Assembly: GCF_006335005.1 (NCBI RefSeq)
Contig: NZ_VDMP01000025.1
Span: forward strand, 400,988-450,161
DNA length: 49,174 nucleotides
Reading direction: 5' to 3'
Origin: Nocardioides albidus
Lineage (GTDB): Bacteria > Actinomycetota > Actinomycetes > Propionibacteriales > Nocardioidaceae
In this document: piece after piece, positions 36,432 to 43,193 of the stretch
How the letters are laid out: each line of letters starts with the position of its first letter
Numbering within the stretch: position 1 is the stretch's first letter
Translations under genes and position numbers: made by a program
Notes under the pieces: model-generated
Database searches by the model: none
Told to the model about the DNA's origin: nothing
The model's input: only the letters and a program-made list of their open reading frames with translations

Positions 36432-38180
36432 ATGCGCACTGACTTCGAGTACGACGTCGTCGTGGTCGGCTCCGGGTTCGGCGGCTCGGTCACCGCACTC
36501 CGTCTCGCCGAGAAGGGCTACCGGGTGCTCGTGCTCGAGGCCGGTCGCCGGTTCGCGGACGAGGAGTTCGCGAAGACCTCCTGGGACGTGCGCAAGTTCC
36601 TCTTCGCGCCGCGCCTCGGCTGCTTCGGCATCCAGCGGATCCGGCTGCTGCGCGACGTCGTCGTGCTCGCCGGCGCGGGTGTCGGCGGCGGCTCGCTGGT
36701 CTACGCCAACACGCTCTACCAACCGAAGTCGGACGCCTTCTACAACGACCCGCAGTGGGCGCACATCACCGACTGGAAGGCCGAGCTGGCGCCCTACTAC
36801 GACCAGGCCAGCCGGATGCTCGGCGTCGTCGAGAACCCGACCGTCACGCCCAGCGACGTGATCATGAGGGAGGTCGCCGACGAGATGGGCGTCGGCGACA
36901 CCTACCGCCCCACCCCGGTCGGCGTCTGCTTCGGCCCCGGTGACAGCAAGCGGCCGGGCGAGGCGATCCCGGACCCGTACTTCGGGGGCGCCGGGCCGGA
37001 GCGCCGCGGCTGTCTCGAGTGCGGCGAGTGCATGACCGGCTGCCGCCACAACGCCAAGAACACGCTGCTCAAGAACTACCTCTACCTCGCCGAGCGGATC
37101 GGCGCCGAGGTCCGCGAGCGCACCACCGTCACCGCGATCCGGCCGCGCCAGGACGGCGGGTACGACGTCGTCACGCACCGCTCGGGCCGCTCTGCACGTC
37201 GTACGACGACGATCACCGCCGGCCAGGTGGTGCTGGCCGCGGGCACCTGGGGCACCCAGGAGCTGCTGCACGGGATGCACCGCTCCGGCGACCTGCCCGG
37301 GCTCTCGGACCGGCTCGGCCACCTCACCCGAACCAACTCCGAGGCGCTGTGCGCGTCGAGCACCAAGCTGCGCAACAGGGGCGAGTACGACTTCCACCAC
37401 GGTGTCGCGATCACCTCGTCGATCCACCCCGACGAGGTCACCCACGTCGAGCCGGTGCGCTACGGCAGGGGCTCGGGCCTGATGGGCCTGCTGCTCACCC
37501 TGATGACCGACGGCGGCGGCCGGACCCCGCGCTGGCTGCGCTGGCTCGGGCAGGCGCTGCGGCACCCGCTGCTGCTCCTGTCGGTGTACGCCGGCCTCGG
37601 CAGCTGGCCCGAGCGCACGATCATCGCGCTGGTCATGCAGACCAGCGACAACTCGCTCACGGTGTTCCCGAAGGGGCGGCGGATCCGCCGGGGGGACCGG
37701 GTGCGCCTCACCTCGAAGCAGGGTCATGGCGAGCCGAACCCGACCTGGATCCCCGCCGGCAACGAGGTGGTGCGCCGGATCAGCGAGAAGATCGACGGCG
37801 GGTCGTACAGCACCACCGGCGAGATCTTCAACATCCCCATGACCGCGCACTTCCTCGGCGGCTGCCCGATCGGCGACTCCCCGGAGACGGGCGTGATCGA
37901 CGCCTACCACCGGGTCTACGGGCATCCCGGCCTGCACGTCGTCGACGGCGCCGCGATCTCCGCGAACCTCGGCGTCAACCCGAGCCTCACCATCACCGCG
38001 CAGGCCGAGCGCGCGATGGCGGTGTGGCCCAACCGGGGTGAGGCCGACGGCCGCCCCGACCTCGGAGCCGGCTACCAGCGGCTCTCCCCGATCGCGCCGG
38101 TGCGGGTGGCGGTGCCCCCGACCGCACCGGCCGCGCTGCGCCTCCCGTTGTACGTCGTGAGGAGCGAGGCGCCCGCATGA
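36432..38180 (+). CDS. choD: ChoD-like GMC oxidoreductase
   Basis: A 582-residue flavoprotein of the GMC superfamily, strikingly similar over its full length to mycobacterial ChoD (Rv3409c). The FAD motif is VVGSGFGGSVTALRL near residue 11, followed by KTSWDVRKFLFAPRLGCFGI and GAGVGGGSLVYANTL. Four clustered cysteines (GCLECGECMTGCRH) are conserved and could bind metal or an iron-sulfur cluster. The C-terminus carries the GMC pattern DGAAISANLGVNPSLTITAQ. ChoD was named as a cholesterol oxidase, but its true substrate is uncertain. ATG 36432 matches the mycobacterial start; GTG 36366 would add 22 poorly conserved residues. It converges on a TetR gene with 25 bases between them. Confidence 0.9.
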   Translation: MRTDFEYDVVVVGSGFGGSVTALRLAEKGYRVLVLEAGRRFADEEFAKTSWDVRKFLFAPRLGCFGIQRIRLLRDVVVLAGAGVGGGSLVYANTLYQPKSDAFYNDPQWAHITDWKAELAPYYDQASRMLGVVENPTVTPSDVIMREVADEMGVGDTYRPTPVGVCFGPGDSKRPGEAIPDPYFGGAGPERRGCLECGECMTGCRHNAKNTLLKNYLYLAERIGAEVRERTTVTAIRPRQDGGYDVVTHRSGRSARRTTTITAGQVVLAAGTWGTQELLHGMHRSGDLPGLSDRLGHLTRTNSEALCASSTKLRNRGEYDFHHGVAITSSIHPDEVTHVEPVRYGRGSGLMGLLLTLMTDGGGRTPRWLRWLGQALRHPLLLLSVYAGLGSWPERTIIALVMQTSDNSLTVFPKGRRIRRGDRVRLTSKQGHGEPNPTWIPAGNEVVRRISEKIDGGSYSTTGEIFNIPMTAHFLGGCPIGDSPETGVIDAYHRVYGHPGLHVVDGAAISANLGVNPSLTITAQAERAMAVWPNRGEADGRPDLGAGYQRLSPIAPVRVAVPPTAPAALRLPLYVVRSEAPA

Positions 38181-38205
38181 CGGCGGCGCGCGGCGCTCCC
38201 GCAGG

Positions 38206-38856
38206 TCAGCGGTCGCTCGTGACCCGCTCGAGATAGTCCGCCACCAGCGCGACCGCCTGGTCGACGAGGAACGGGTCGCCCTGAGGATCGTGCTGGAACG
38301 CGAGCTGGAGGGCCTTGTCGCCGACCTCGACGGCGAGCTCGGCGATGGCGGACATCTCGTCGTCGTCGTACCGATCGGTGGTCAGCAGCCCGGCCTGCAC
38401 GCCGAGGGCGAGCAGGTTGGCGGCGATCCGCCGGTTGTGGTGGCGGCCGTAGTCGTAGACCGCCGGGTTGGCCCGCCCGCGCATCCAGATCTGCATGAAC
38501 GCCGGTCGGCGGTGGTAGACGGCCACGAACGCCCGCATCGACGTCTCGACCAGGCTGTGCACGGTGAGCTCGGAGACGGCTGCCAGGTCGCTGGCGACCT
38601 GCTCGTCCATCTCCGCCATGTCGCGCCGGCAGACCGCGAGCAGGACGGCCTCCTTGTCCGCGAAGTACTGGTAGAGCGAGGCGACGGGGAGCCCTGCGGC
38701 CTCGGCGATCGAGCGTGTCGTCAGGCCGTCGACGCCGTTGGACACCACGAGGCGCGCAGCGGAGTCCAGGATCCGCTCCACCCGCTCCCGCGACCGGGCC
38801 TGGGCGGGGAGCCGCCGGCGGCCCGACTCGGACGGGTCGGCGGCGACGGAGGACAC
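38206..38856 (-). CDS. TetR-family transcriptional regulator
   Basis: A 216-residue TetR regulator. The helix-turn-helix is TTRSIAEAAGLPVASLYQYF with the following ADKEAVLLAV helix, preceded by a basic N-terminal arm. The C-terminal ligand domain is unassigned. It is the second gene behind an MFS exporter on the same strand, with a palindromic operator-like site (38872-38906) between them. The usual arrangement of such pairs is that the TetR protein represses the exporter and itself. GTG 38856 is the start. A role in controlling the convergent ChoD-like gene cannot be excluded. Confidence 0.88.
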   Translation of the reverse strand: MSSVAADPSESGRRRLPAQARSRERVERILDSAARLVVSNGVDGLTTRSIAEAAGLPVASLYQYFADKEAVLLAVCRRDMAEMDEQVASDLAAVSELTVHSLVETSMRAFVAVYHRRPAFMQIWMRGRANPAVYDYGRHHNRRIAANLLALGVQAGLLTTDRYDDDEMSAIAELAVEVGDKALQLAFQHDPQGDPFLVDQAVALVADYLERVTSDR

Positions 38857-38871
38857 CGGCGGAGTGTATCC

Positions 38872-38906
38872 GGGCGATCTGAACCTGATGCGGATTCAGG
38901 TCGCCC
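38872..38906. promoter_or_regulatory. Palindromic operator-like site upstream of the TetR gene
   Basis: The arms 38872-38886 and 38892-38906 are reverse complements at 13 of 15 positions around a 5-base centre. The core reads CTGAACCTGATGCGGATTCAG. It lies in the 51-base gap between the MFS stop (38908) and the TetR start (38856), 15 bases before the start codon. A TetR autoregulatory operator is the simplest reading; an attenuator or terminator for the MFS gene is the alternative. Confidence 0.6.
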
Positions 38907-38907
38907 G

Positions 38908-40146
38908 TCACCGCGTCGCCGCGGGCTCCGCGGTCGCCGTCGGGCCGGCCCGGCGGGTCAGTCGCCGCACCGACGGCGCAGTCAGGGCGGCCAGGGAGCT
39001 GAGTCCGATCACCGCGGTGACGACGAGCAGCCAGGCGTCGGTGCCGACGAGGGCCGCGACCGGACCGGTCAGGGCCAGGCCGAGCGGGCGGCACACGAAC
39101 GAGCCGACGAGGTCGAAGGAGTAGACCCGGGCCAGCATCTCCTCGGCGACGTTCTCCTGGATCGCCAGGTCCCAGCCGACGCTGAACAGCTGCAGGCCGA
39201 CGCCGTGCACGAACGCGCCGGCGAGCAGGAGCGCGAGGTCGTCCGCAAGCGCCATCGCGAGCGGGAAGGCCGCGGTCAGCGAGAGCATCAGCACCCCCCA
39301 CCGCAGCAGGTGGCGCGGCCGCCAGCGCAGCGCGATCAGGCCGCCCGCGACGAAGCCGGCCATGAGCGCGGAGAGCGCCCAGCCCCATGCCTCCTTGCCC
39401 CACGTGTCGCTGACGACGATGGGTCCGAGCACGCCCTGCACCCCGCCGAAGCACAGGTGGTAGAGCAGCGCCTGCCCGATGAGCAGCCACAGCCAGGTGT
39501 GGCGCAGCACCTCGCGGGCGCCGTCGGCGAGCTGCGCCAGGAGCCGCTCCCGCTCGCCCGCGCGCGCTCCGGTCGCGCGGATCATCGCGAACAGCCCCGC
39601 CGCGACGGCGTACGTCGCCGCGTCGACCGCGATCGCCCAGCCCGGGCCGGCCACGGCGACCAGGACGCCCGCGACCGCGAACCCGACCGCGAACGCCGTC
39701 TGGGTCGCCAGGCTGCGCAGCACGACCGCTCGGCCGAGCTGCTCGTCGGCGACGGTCGACCGGGTCATCGCGTTGGAGGCCGGCTGGGCGATCGCGCCGA
39801 GGCAGCCGTTGACGATCCCGATCGCGGTGAGGAACCACAGCGAGCCGTGGCCGGTGATGAGCACCGCGGCGCACGCGGCCTGGCTGACGGCGGTCGCCGC
39901 CGACGAACCCTGCATGAGGAGCTGCCGCGGAAGCCGGTCGCCGAGCACGCCGCCGTACAGGATCGTGAGCACCTCGGCTGCCGAGAACGCGGCGACGACG
40001 AGGCCGAGCTGGGTGGCGGTGCCACCGAGGTCGAGGACCGCGAAGGCCAGCGCCACCGGCGTCATCGCCGATCCGAGGCCGCTGACCGCGACGCCGCCGA
40101 CGAGCAGCCGGAAGTCGCGAGAGCGGAGCGGGGAGGGCGCGGTCAT
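38908..40146 (-). CDS. MFS transporter
   Basis: A 412-residue major facilitator protein with about 12 transmembrane helices. The loop between helices 2 and 3 carries the MFS signature in the form YGGVLGDRLPRQLLM (motif A, G-x-x-x-D-R-x-x-R). Residues 380-412 are a polar tail. It resembles drug or macrolide exporters of the MFS_3/enterobactin-exporter group with no accessory membrane-fusion protein, as expected for a Gram-positive bacterium. It is divergent from a small membrane protein and MarR gene across an AT-rich operator region. The ATG at 40146 follows a GGAGGG-like box (on the minus strand). Confidence 0.9.
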   Translation of the reverse strand: MTAPSPLRSRDFRLLVGGVAVSGLGSAMTPVALAFAVLDLGGTATQLGLVVAAFSAAEVLTILYGGVLGDRLPRQLLMQGSSAATAVSQAACAAVLITGHGSLWFLTAIGIVNGCLGAIAQPASNAMTRSTVADEQLGRAVVLRSLATQTAFAVGFAVAGVLVAVAGPGWAIAVDAATYAVAAGLFAMIRATGARAGERERLLAQLADGAREVLRHTWLWLLIGQALLYHLCFGGVQGVLGPIVVSDTWGKEAWGWALSALMAGFVAGGLIALRWRPRHLLRWGVLMLSLTAAFPLAMALADDLALLLAGAFVHGVGLQLFSVGWDLAIQENVAEEMLARVYSFDLVGSFVCRPLGLALTGPVAALVGTDAWLLVVTAVIGLSSLAALTAPSVRRLTRRAGPTATAEPAATR

Positions 40147-40158
40147 CGGAGGGAGGCT

Positions 40159-40193
40159 ACTTCGCTATCGAAGTATTCGCCAACGAAATACTT
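40159..40193. promoter_or_regulatory. Overlapping AT-rich palindromes in a divergent promoter region
   Basis: A perfect palindromic hairpin ACTTCGCTATCGAAGT (40159-40174) overlaps a second inverted repeat, AAGTATT at 40171-40177 against AATACTT at 40187-40193. The AT-rich stretch stands out strongly from the surrounding GC. It lies between the MFS start (40146, minus strand) and the membrane-protein start (40230, plus strand). A MarR gene is the second gene to the right. MarR proteins bind such short AT-rich inverted repeats, so autoregulation together with control of the exporter is a good hypothesis. Confidence 0.6.
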
Positions 40194-40229
40194 GTTTCGG
40201 GCGAGTCCTGCCCAGGGCAGGCTCGCGCC

Positions 40230-40706
40230 ATGACCGAGTCTGCCGCTGCGTACCTCCTCCCGCCGCCCCCGAGCCCGCGCGGCTCGTCCATGGTGCTGCG
40301 CCATCTGGCCAGCGTGGTCCTCGCCCTGGGGCTCACGCCGGTCGGCGTCCTGGTGCTCGACTACGGCGCCGGCAAGTACTACGAGGAGCGCATCCGCAAC
40401 TTCAGCAACGCGGGGACGACCGACGAGTTGCTGCTGATACTGCTCGGCGGCGTGATCCTGATGGGCGTCGCGGCGTGCGGCCGGCTCTCGGGCTTGGGGC
40501 CGGTGCTCGCGGGCCTGCTCTGGGGCCTGGTGCCGTTCGTGTGGTTCCTCGCCGACATCGAGGGCTTCTTCGAGCTCAGTCAGGACCTGCCGTCGACGTA
40601 CCTCTGGTTCCGTTCGCCGTCCTCCATGTTCCCGCTGGTCGCGGCGATGCTGGTCGGCGCCGGCCTCGCCGGGCGCTGGCGCGGACGCCGGCACAGGGCG
40701 CAGTAG
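40230..40706 (+). CDS. Four-helix membrane protein of unknown function
   Basis: A 158-residue protein with a Pro-rich N-terminus, then four predicted transmembrane helices (near residues 23-43, 67-83, 89-108 and 132-149). The loops contain DYGAGKYYEERIRNFSN and EGFFELSQDLPSTYLWFRSP. I recognise no family. It begins the operon with the marR-type gene nine bases downstream and is divergent from the MFS exporter. A link to export or envelope stress is only positional. ATG 40230 is clear. Confidence 0.75.
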   Translation: MTESAAAYLLPPPPSPRGSSMVLRHLASVVLALGLTPVGVLVLDYGAGKYYEERIRNFSNAGTTDELLLILLGGVILMGVAACGRLSGLGPVLAGLLWGLVPFVWFLADIEGFFELSQDLPSTYLWFRSPSSMFPLVAAMLVGAGLAGRWRGRRHRAQ

Positions 40707-40715
40707 CGTTCGGCC

Positions 40716-41237
40716 ATGGCCGAGGACTGGACGGACCGCCACGTCGCGCGGTGGAAGGACCACTGGCTCGACGTGGCCTTCGACGAGGTCGTCGAGGGCG
40801 TGTTCGTCCGGGTGAACCGGATCGACCGATACCTGCGCCGGGCCAAGCTGCGCGCCGTCGCCGAGGTCGGGCTCACCGACTTCGAGTACGAGACGCTGCA
40901 CGTGCTGATGATCCGCGACACCCCCGGCTCGGCCTCGCCGACCGAGCTCGCCACCGAGCTGGGCGTCTCGGGCGCCGGGATGACCGGCCGGCTCGACGGT
41001 CTCGAGAGGGCCGGCTGGATCCGGCGGACCCCGTCGGTGGACGACCGTCGCCGGGTCATCGTGGAGGTCACCAAGGCCGGCATCGAGATCTGGCGGCGGG
41101 CGATGGACATCCGCGGCGAGGCCGAGAACGACCTCGCCGAGGCGCTCACCGAGCGCGAGCTGGCGACCCTCAACCGGCTGCTGAAGAAGGTGACCGTGCG
41201 GGCCGAGGAGCGCGAGTCCGACTCCCGCGGGGGGTGA
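40716..41237 (+). CDS. MarR-family transcriptional regulator
   Basis: A 173-residue MarR regulator. The winged-helix domain contains LTDFEYETLHVLMIRDTP, the recognition helix in SPTELATELGVSGAGMTGRL, and the wing SVDDRRRVIVEVT, where the DxRR motif is diagnostic of MarR. The N-terminus (WKDHWLDVAFDEVVEG) resembles MarR proteins of the Streptomyces drug-exporter regulator group. It would bind the palindromes at 40159-40193 and respond to a small phenolic or antibiotic ligand. Its stop codon lies within the terminator hairpin at 41232-41265. Confidence 0.92.
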   Translation: MAEDWTDRHVARWKDHWLDVAFDEVVEGVFVRVNRIDRYLRRAKLRAVAEVGLTDFEYETLHVLMIRDTPGSASPTELATELGVSGAGMTGRLDGLERAGWIRRTPSVDDRRRVIVEVTKAGIEIWRRAMDIRGEAENDLAEALTERELATLNRLLKKVTVRAEERESDSRGG

Positions 41238-41265
41238 CCCGTCCGGAGGTCCGGACGGGTCACCC
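41232..41265. terminator. Bidirectional terminator containing both stop codons
   Basis: Bases 41232-41246 are the exact reverse complement of 41251-41265: a 15-bp perfect stem with a 4-base loop. The stop codon of the MarR gene (41235-41237) is in the left arm, and the stop codon of the convergent LuxR-type gene (41260-41262, minus strand) is in the right arm. The structure is therefore shared by, and partly inside, both coding ends. Confidence 0.88.
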
Positions 41266-41577
41266 GCTCGCGTCGCACCGACCCCCCACTGGCCGAGAAC
41301 GCGAGGAATTGCCGAGGTCCTTCGCTGACTGCACCAGCTGATCCGCCTGGCGGAGGGTGAGGACCGCGAGCAGACGTCTGTCGAGGTACGCCGTCGGTGT
41401 GAGCCCGAGCGCGCGGAAGACCTCGGCGCACAGGGACGAGGCCGTCTCCGCGCTCAGGCCCAGATGGGCCGCGACCGACGACTCCGACTGACCGAGCGCG
41501 ATCAGCCGGAGCACCTGGCGCTCGCGACGGCCCAGCGCCCCGAGGCGGCAGGCGGCGGCGTAGGTCAGCTCGAGCAT
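41260..41577 (-). CDS. Small LuxR-type helix-turn-helix protein
   Basis: A 105-residue protein made almost entirely of a GerE/LuxR-type helix-turn-helix: RRERQVLRLIALGQSESSVA followed by AHLGLSAETASSLCAEVFRA and a final polar tail. There is no receiver or sensory domain, so it may be a stand-alone DNA-binding protein or the sigma-region-4-like half of a split factor. It starts three bases after the stop of the upstream 129-residue gene and is certainly co-transcribed with it. It belongs to the left end of the sigma/protease module. Confidence 0.75.
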   Translation of the reverse strand: MLELTYAAACRLGALGRRERQVLRLIALGQSESSVAAHLGLSAETASSLCAEVFRALGLTPTAYLDRRLLAVLTLRQADQLVQSAKDLGNSSRSRPVGGRCDASG

Positions 41578-41580
41578 CGC

Positions 41581-41970
41581 TCAGGCCGGGAGGGTCGGGC
41601 CACCGCGGAAGTGGAGCCGGCGGGCCCGCGACGGGAGGGAGGTGGACAGCCGCGGACCCGCCAGCGTGAGGACCGCCGGTGCGCCGGGGGTGCCCGCGGC
41701 GTACCGGCGGAGGATCAGGAGGACGCCGGCCTGGGTGCGGCGCAGTCGGGCGTAGGTGTCGTCGACGGCGTCCTCGCCGGCGTCGACGTCGAGCTGTGCC
41801 TCGCACATGTGCTGCCAGCGGGAGCGGAGGGCGGCGACCAGGGCGACCGGACCGTCGAAGTAGGGGCGCCACTCCTCGCGCCAGGGGACGGCGCCGCTCA
41901 TGTCGGCGGCGGCCGCCGCCTCGACCTCGCGGATGATGCGGATGCGCTCGTGGGTCTCGTTCCAGGTCAT
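41581..41970 (-). CDS. Hypothetical protein, divergent from the sigma-like factor
   Basis: A 129-residue helical protein I do not recognise. It starts at ATG 41970 with a GGAAGGA box; an upstream extension of the frame is Pro/Arg-rich and unlikely to be coding. The first half is acidic and helical (MTWNETHERIRIIREV, then WREEWRPYFDGPVALVAALR), with conserved-looking Trp and Cys-free content apart from one Cys. The C-terminal third is Gly/Pro/Ala-rich with a basic end. It shares a 152-base divergent promoter region with the sigma-like factor and an operator-like inverted repeat, and so may be regulated with it. Confidence 0.65.
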   Translation of the reverse strand: MTWNETHERIRIIREVEAAAAADMSGAVPWREEWRPYFDGPVALVAALRSRWQHMCEAQLDVDAGEDAVDDTYARLRRTQAGVLLILRRYAAGTPGAPAVLTLAGPRLSTSLPSRARRLHFRGGPTLPA

Positions 41971-42053
41971 GACGGGTTCCTTCCGGGGAGCCGCGGGGAG
42001 GTGCCGCGTGGATGCAGGGGGTCTGACGGAAGGAGGACGTCCGGAGGGGGCCG

Positions 42054-42082
42054 GTTGATACGAGCAATCTCGCCGTATCAAC
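42054..42082. promoter_or_regulatory. Inverted repeat in the divergent promoter of the sigma factor module
   Basis: GTTGATACG (42054-42062) is the exact reverse complement of CGTATCAAC (42074-42082), with 11 bases between. It is the only AT-richer element in the gap between the 129-residue protein (start 41970, minus strand) and the sigma-like factor (start 42105-42123, plus strand). Size and spacing suit a dimeric activator or repressor such as the LuxR-type protein encoded nearby. Confidence 0.5.
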
Positions 42083-42122
42083 GGCACTGGCTCGCGGGTC
42101 TGATGTGCGGGACGATTCATCC

Positions 42123-42689
42123 GTGCCAGACCCGCTGTCCACGCTCGTCCCCGCGGCGCGGGAAGGAGACCAGCATGCGTGGGACACGATCGTGGACCGC
42201 TTCATCCCCCTCGTGGACGCCATCATCCGTGGCTACCGGCTCTCCGAGGCCGACGGCGACGACGTCAGCCAGACGGTGTGGCTGCGCCTCGTCGAGCACC
42301 TCGGAGACCTGCGCGAGCCCGCGGCGCTCCCGGGCTGGATCCGGACGACGACCCGCAACGAGTGCCTGCGCCTGCTGGCCGCCCGCGGCCGGGTCCGCCC
42401 CGTCGACCCGCAGGACCCGGTCGGCCTCGACGCCGTGGTCGACGACGACGCCGGCATCGACCTCGTGGCGGCCGAGCGCCGCCAGCTGCTGCGCGAGGCG
42501 CTCGCCGAGCTGCCCGAGGCGCGGCGCGCACTGCTCCTGCTCCTGCTCACCGACCCTCCGGTCGGCTACGAGGAGATCAGCCGGCGCCTCGGCATCCCGA
42601 TCGGCAGCATCGGGCCGACGCGAGCCCGCGCGCTCGAGCAGCTGCGTCGTACCCCCGCGCTGCGGCGACTGGTGGAGGTGATCTCGTGA
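42123..42689 (+). CDS. ECF-like sigma-70 family factor
   Basis: A protein of about 188 residues (GTG 42123) or 194 residues (GTG 42105). Region 2 is EGDQHAWDTIVDRFIPLVDA followed by ADGDDVSQTVWLRLVEHLGD and LPGWIRTTTRNECLRLL. Region 4 is LPEARRALLLLLLTDPPVGY with the recognition helix EISRRLGIPIGSIGPTRARA. Sigma factors with the pattern DVSQTVWLRLVEHL are common in actinobacteria next to S8-peptidase and CHAT genes. It overlaps the next gene (GTGA), whose product may control it. No zinc-finger anti-sigma factor is present. Confidence 0.88.
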   Translation: MPDPLSTLVPAAREGDQHAWDTIVDRFIPLVDAIIRGYRLSEADGDDVSQTVWLRLVEHLGDLREPAALPGWIRTTTRNECLRLLAARGRVRPVDPQDPVGLDAVVDDDAGIDLVAAERRQLLREALAELPEARRALLLLLLTDPPVGYEEISRRLGIPIGSIGPTRARALEQLRRTPALRRLVEVIS

Positions 42690-43147
42690 ACGACGACGAG
42701 CTGATGGCCCTGCTCGGCGAGGCGGTGGCTGACGAGACCGCGGTCAGCGAGCGCCGGCGTACGGCGGCCCGCGCCGCCTTCACCTGGCGCTCGGTCGACG
42801 CCGAGCTGGCCGAGCTGCTCCACGACTCCGCGCTGGAGGCCGGCGCCGCCGTCCGCTCGGGCCCTGGTGGTGCCGAGCCGCGCACCCTGTCCTTCGGGCA
42901 CAGCGGGCTGACGCTCGAGATCGAGGTCGACGGCGAGGTGCTGCTCGGTCAGGTGATCGGCACCGGCGAGGCGGCGTCCGCGAGCGAGCCCGCCAGTGTG
43001 CTGCTGGAGCGCCCCGACGCCGACGCCCAGTCGGCCGAGACCGACGCCGGCGGGTTCTTCCGGCTCGAGGGCGTGCGTTCCGGCACCGTTCGGTTCGTGG
43101 TCGAGCAGGGCGGGTGGTCGCTCACCACGCCCTGGGTGACGCTCTGA
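42686..43147 (+). CDS. Sigma-factor partner with carboxypeptidase-regulatory-like C-terminus
   Basis: A 153-residue cytoplasmic protein. The N-terminal half is helical (NDDELMALLGEAVADE, then ARAAFTWRSVDAELAELL). The C-terminal half (about residues 70-153) looks like a beta-sandwich, with LSFGHSGLTLEIEVDG and then ETDAGGFFRLEGVRSGTVRF, the latter matching the carboxypeptidase-regulatory pattern (tDadGxFxfxgvpxG). The GTG at 42686 overlaps the sigma factor stop by four bases, which suggests a partner or antagonist of that factor. It has no transmembrane helix or zinc motif, so it is not a standard membrane anti-sigma factor. Confidence 0.75.
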   Translation: MNDDELMALLGEAVADETAVSERRRTAARAAFTWRSVDAELAELLHDSALEAGAAVRSGPGGAEPRTLSFGHSGLTLEIEVDGEVLLGQVIGTGEAASASEPASVLLERPDADAQSAETDAGGFFRLEGVRSGTVRFVVEQGGWSLTTPWVTL

Positions 43148-43148
43148 G

Positions 43149-43193
43149 CGCTGGTCGAGGTGCGTGGAGCGCCAGTGACGAGCCTCGAGACCT
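43149..43193. repeat. Short dispersed-type repeat between convergent genes
   Basis: The sequence begins CGCTGGTCGAGGTGCGTGG and ends ACGAGCCTCGAGACC. Its end motifs GTCGAG and CTCGAGACC, with an ACGAG in the middle, parallel those of the palindrome at 18386-18493 (GTCGAG, AACGAG, TCGAGAC). I recall such short sequences as frequent intergenic repeats in Nocardioides genomes. It fills the gap between the partner protein and the subtilisin gene, touches the subtilisin stop codon at 43193-43195, and can fold into an imperfect hairpin that may serve as terminator. Confidence 0.6.

Noticed and set aside
36432..38180. Confirmed cholesterol oxidase
   Set aside because: Similarity is to ChoD, whose cholesterol oxidase activity is doubtful, and no sterol-degradation genes are in the window.
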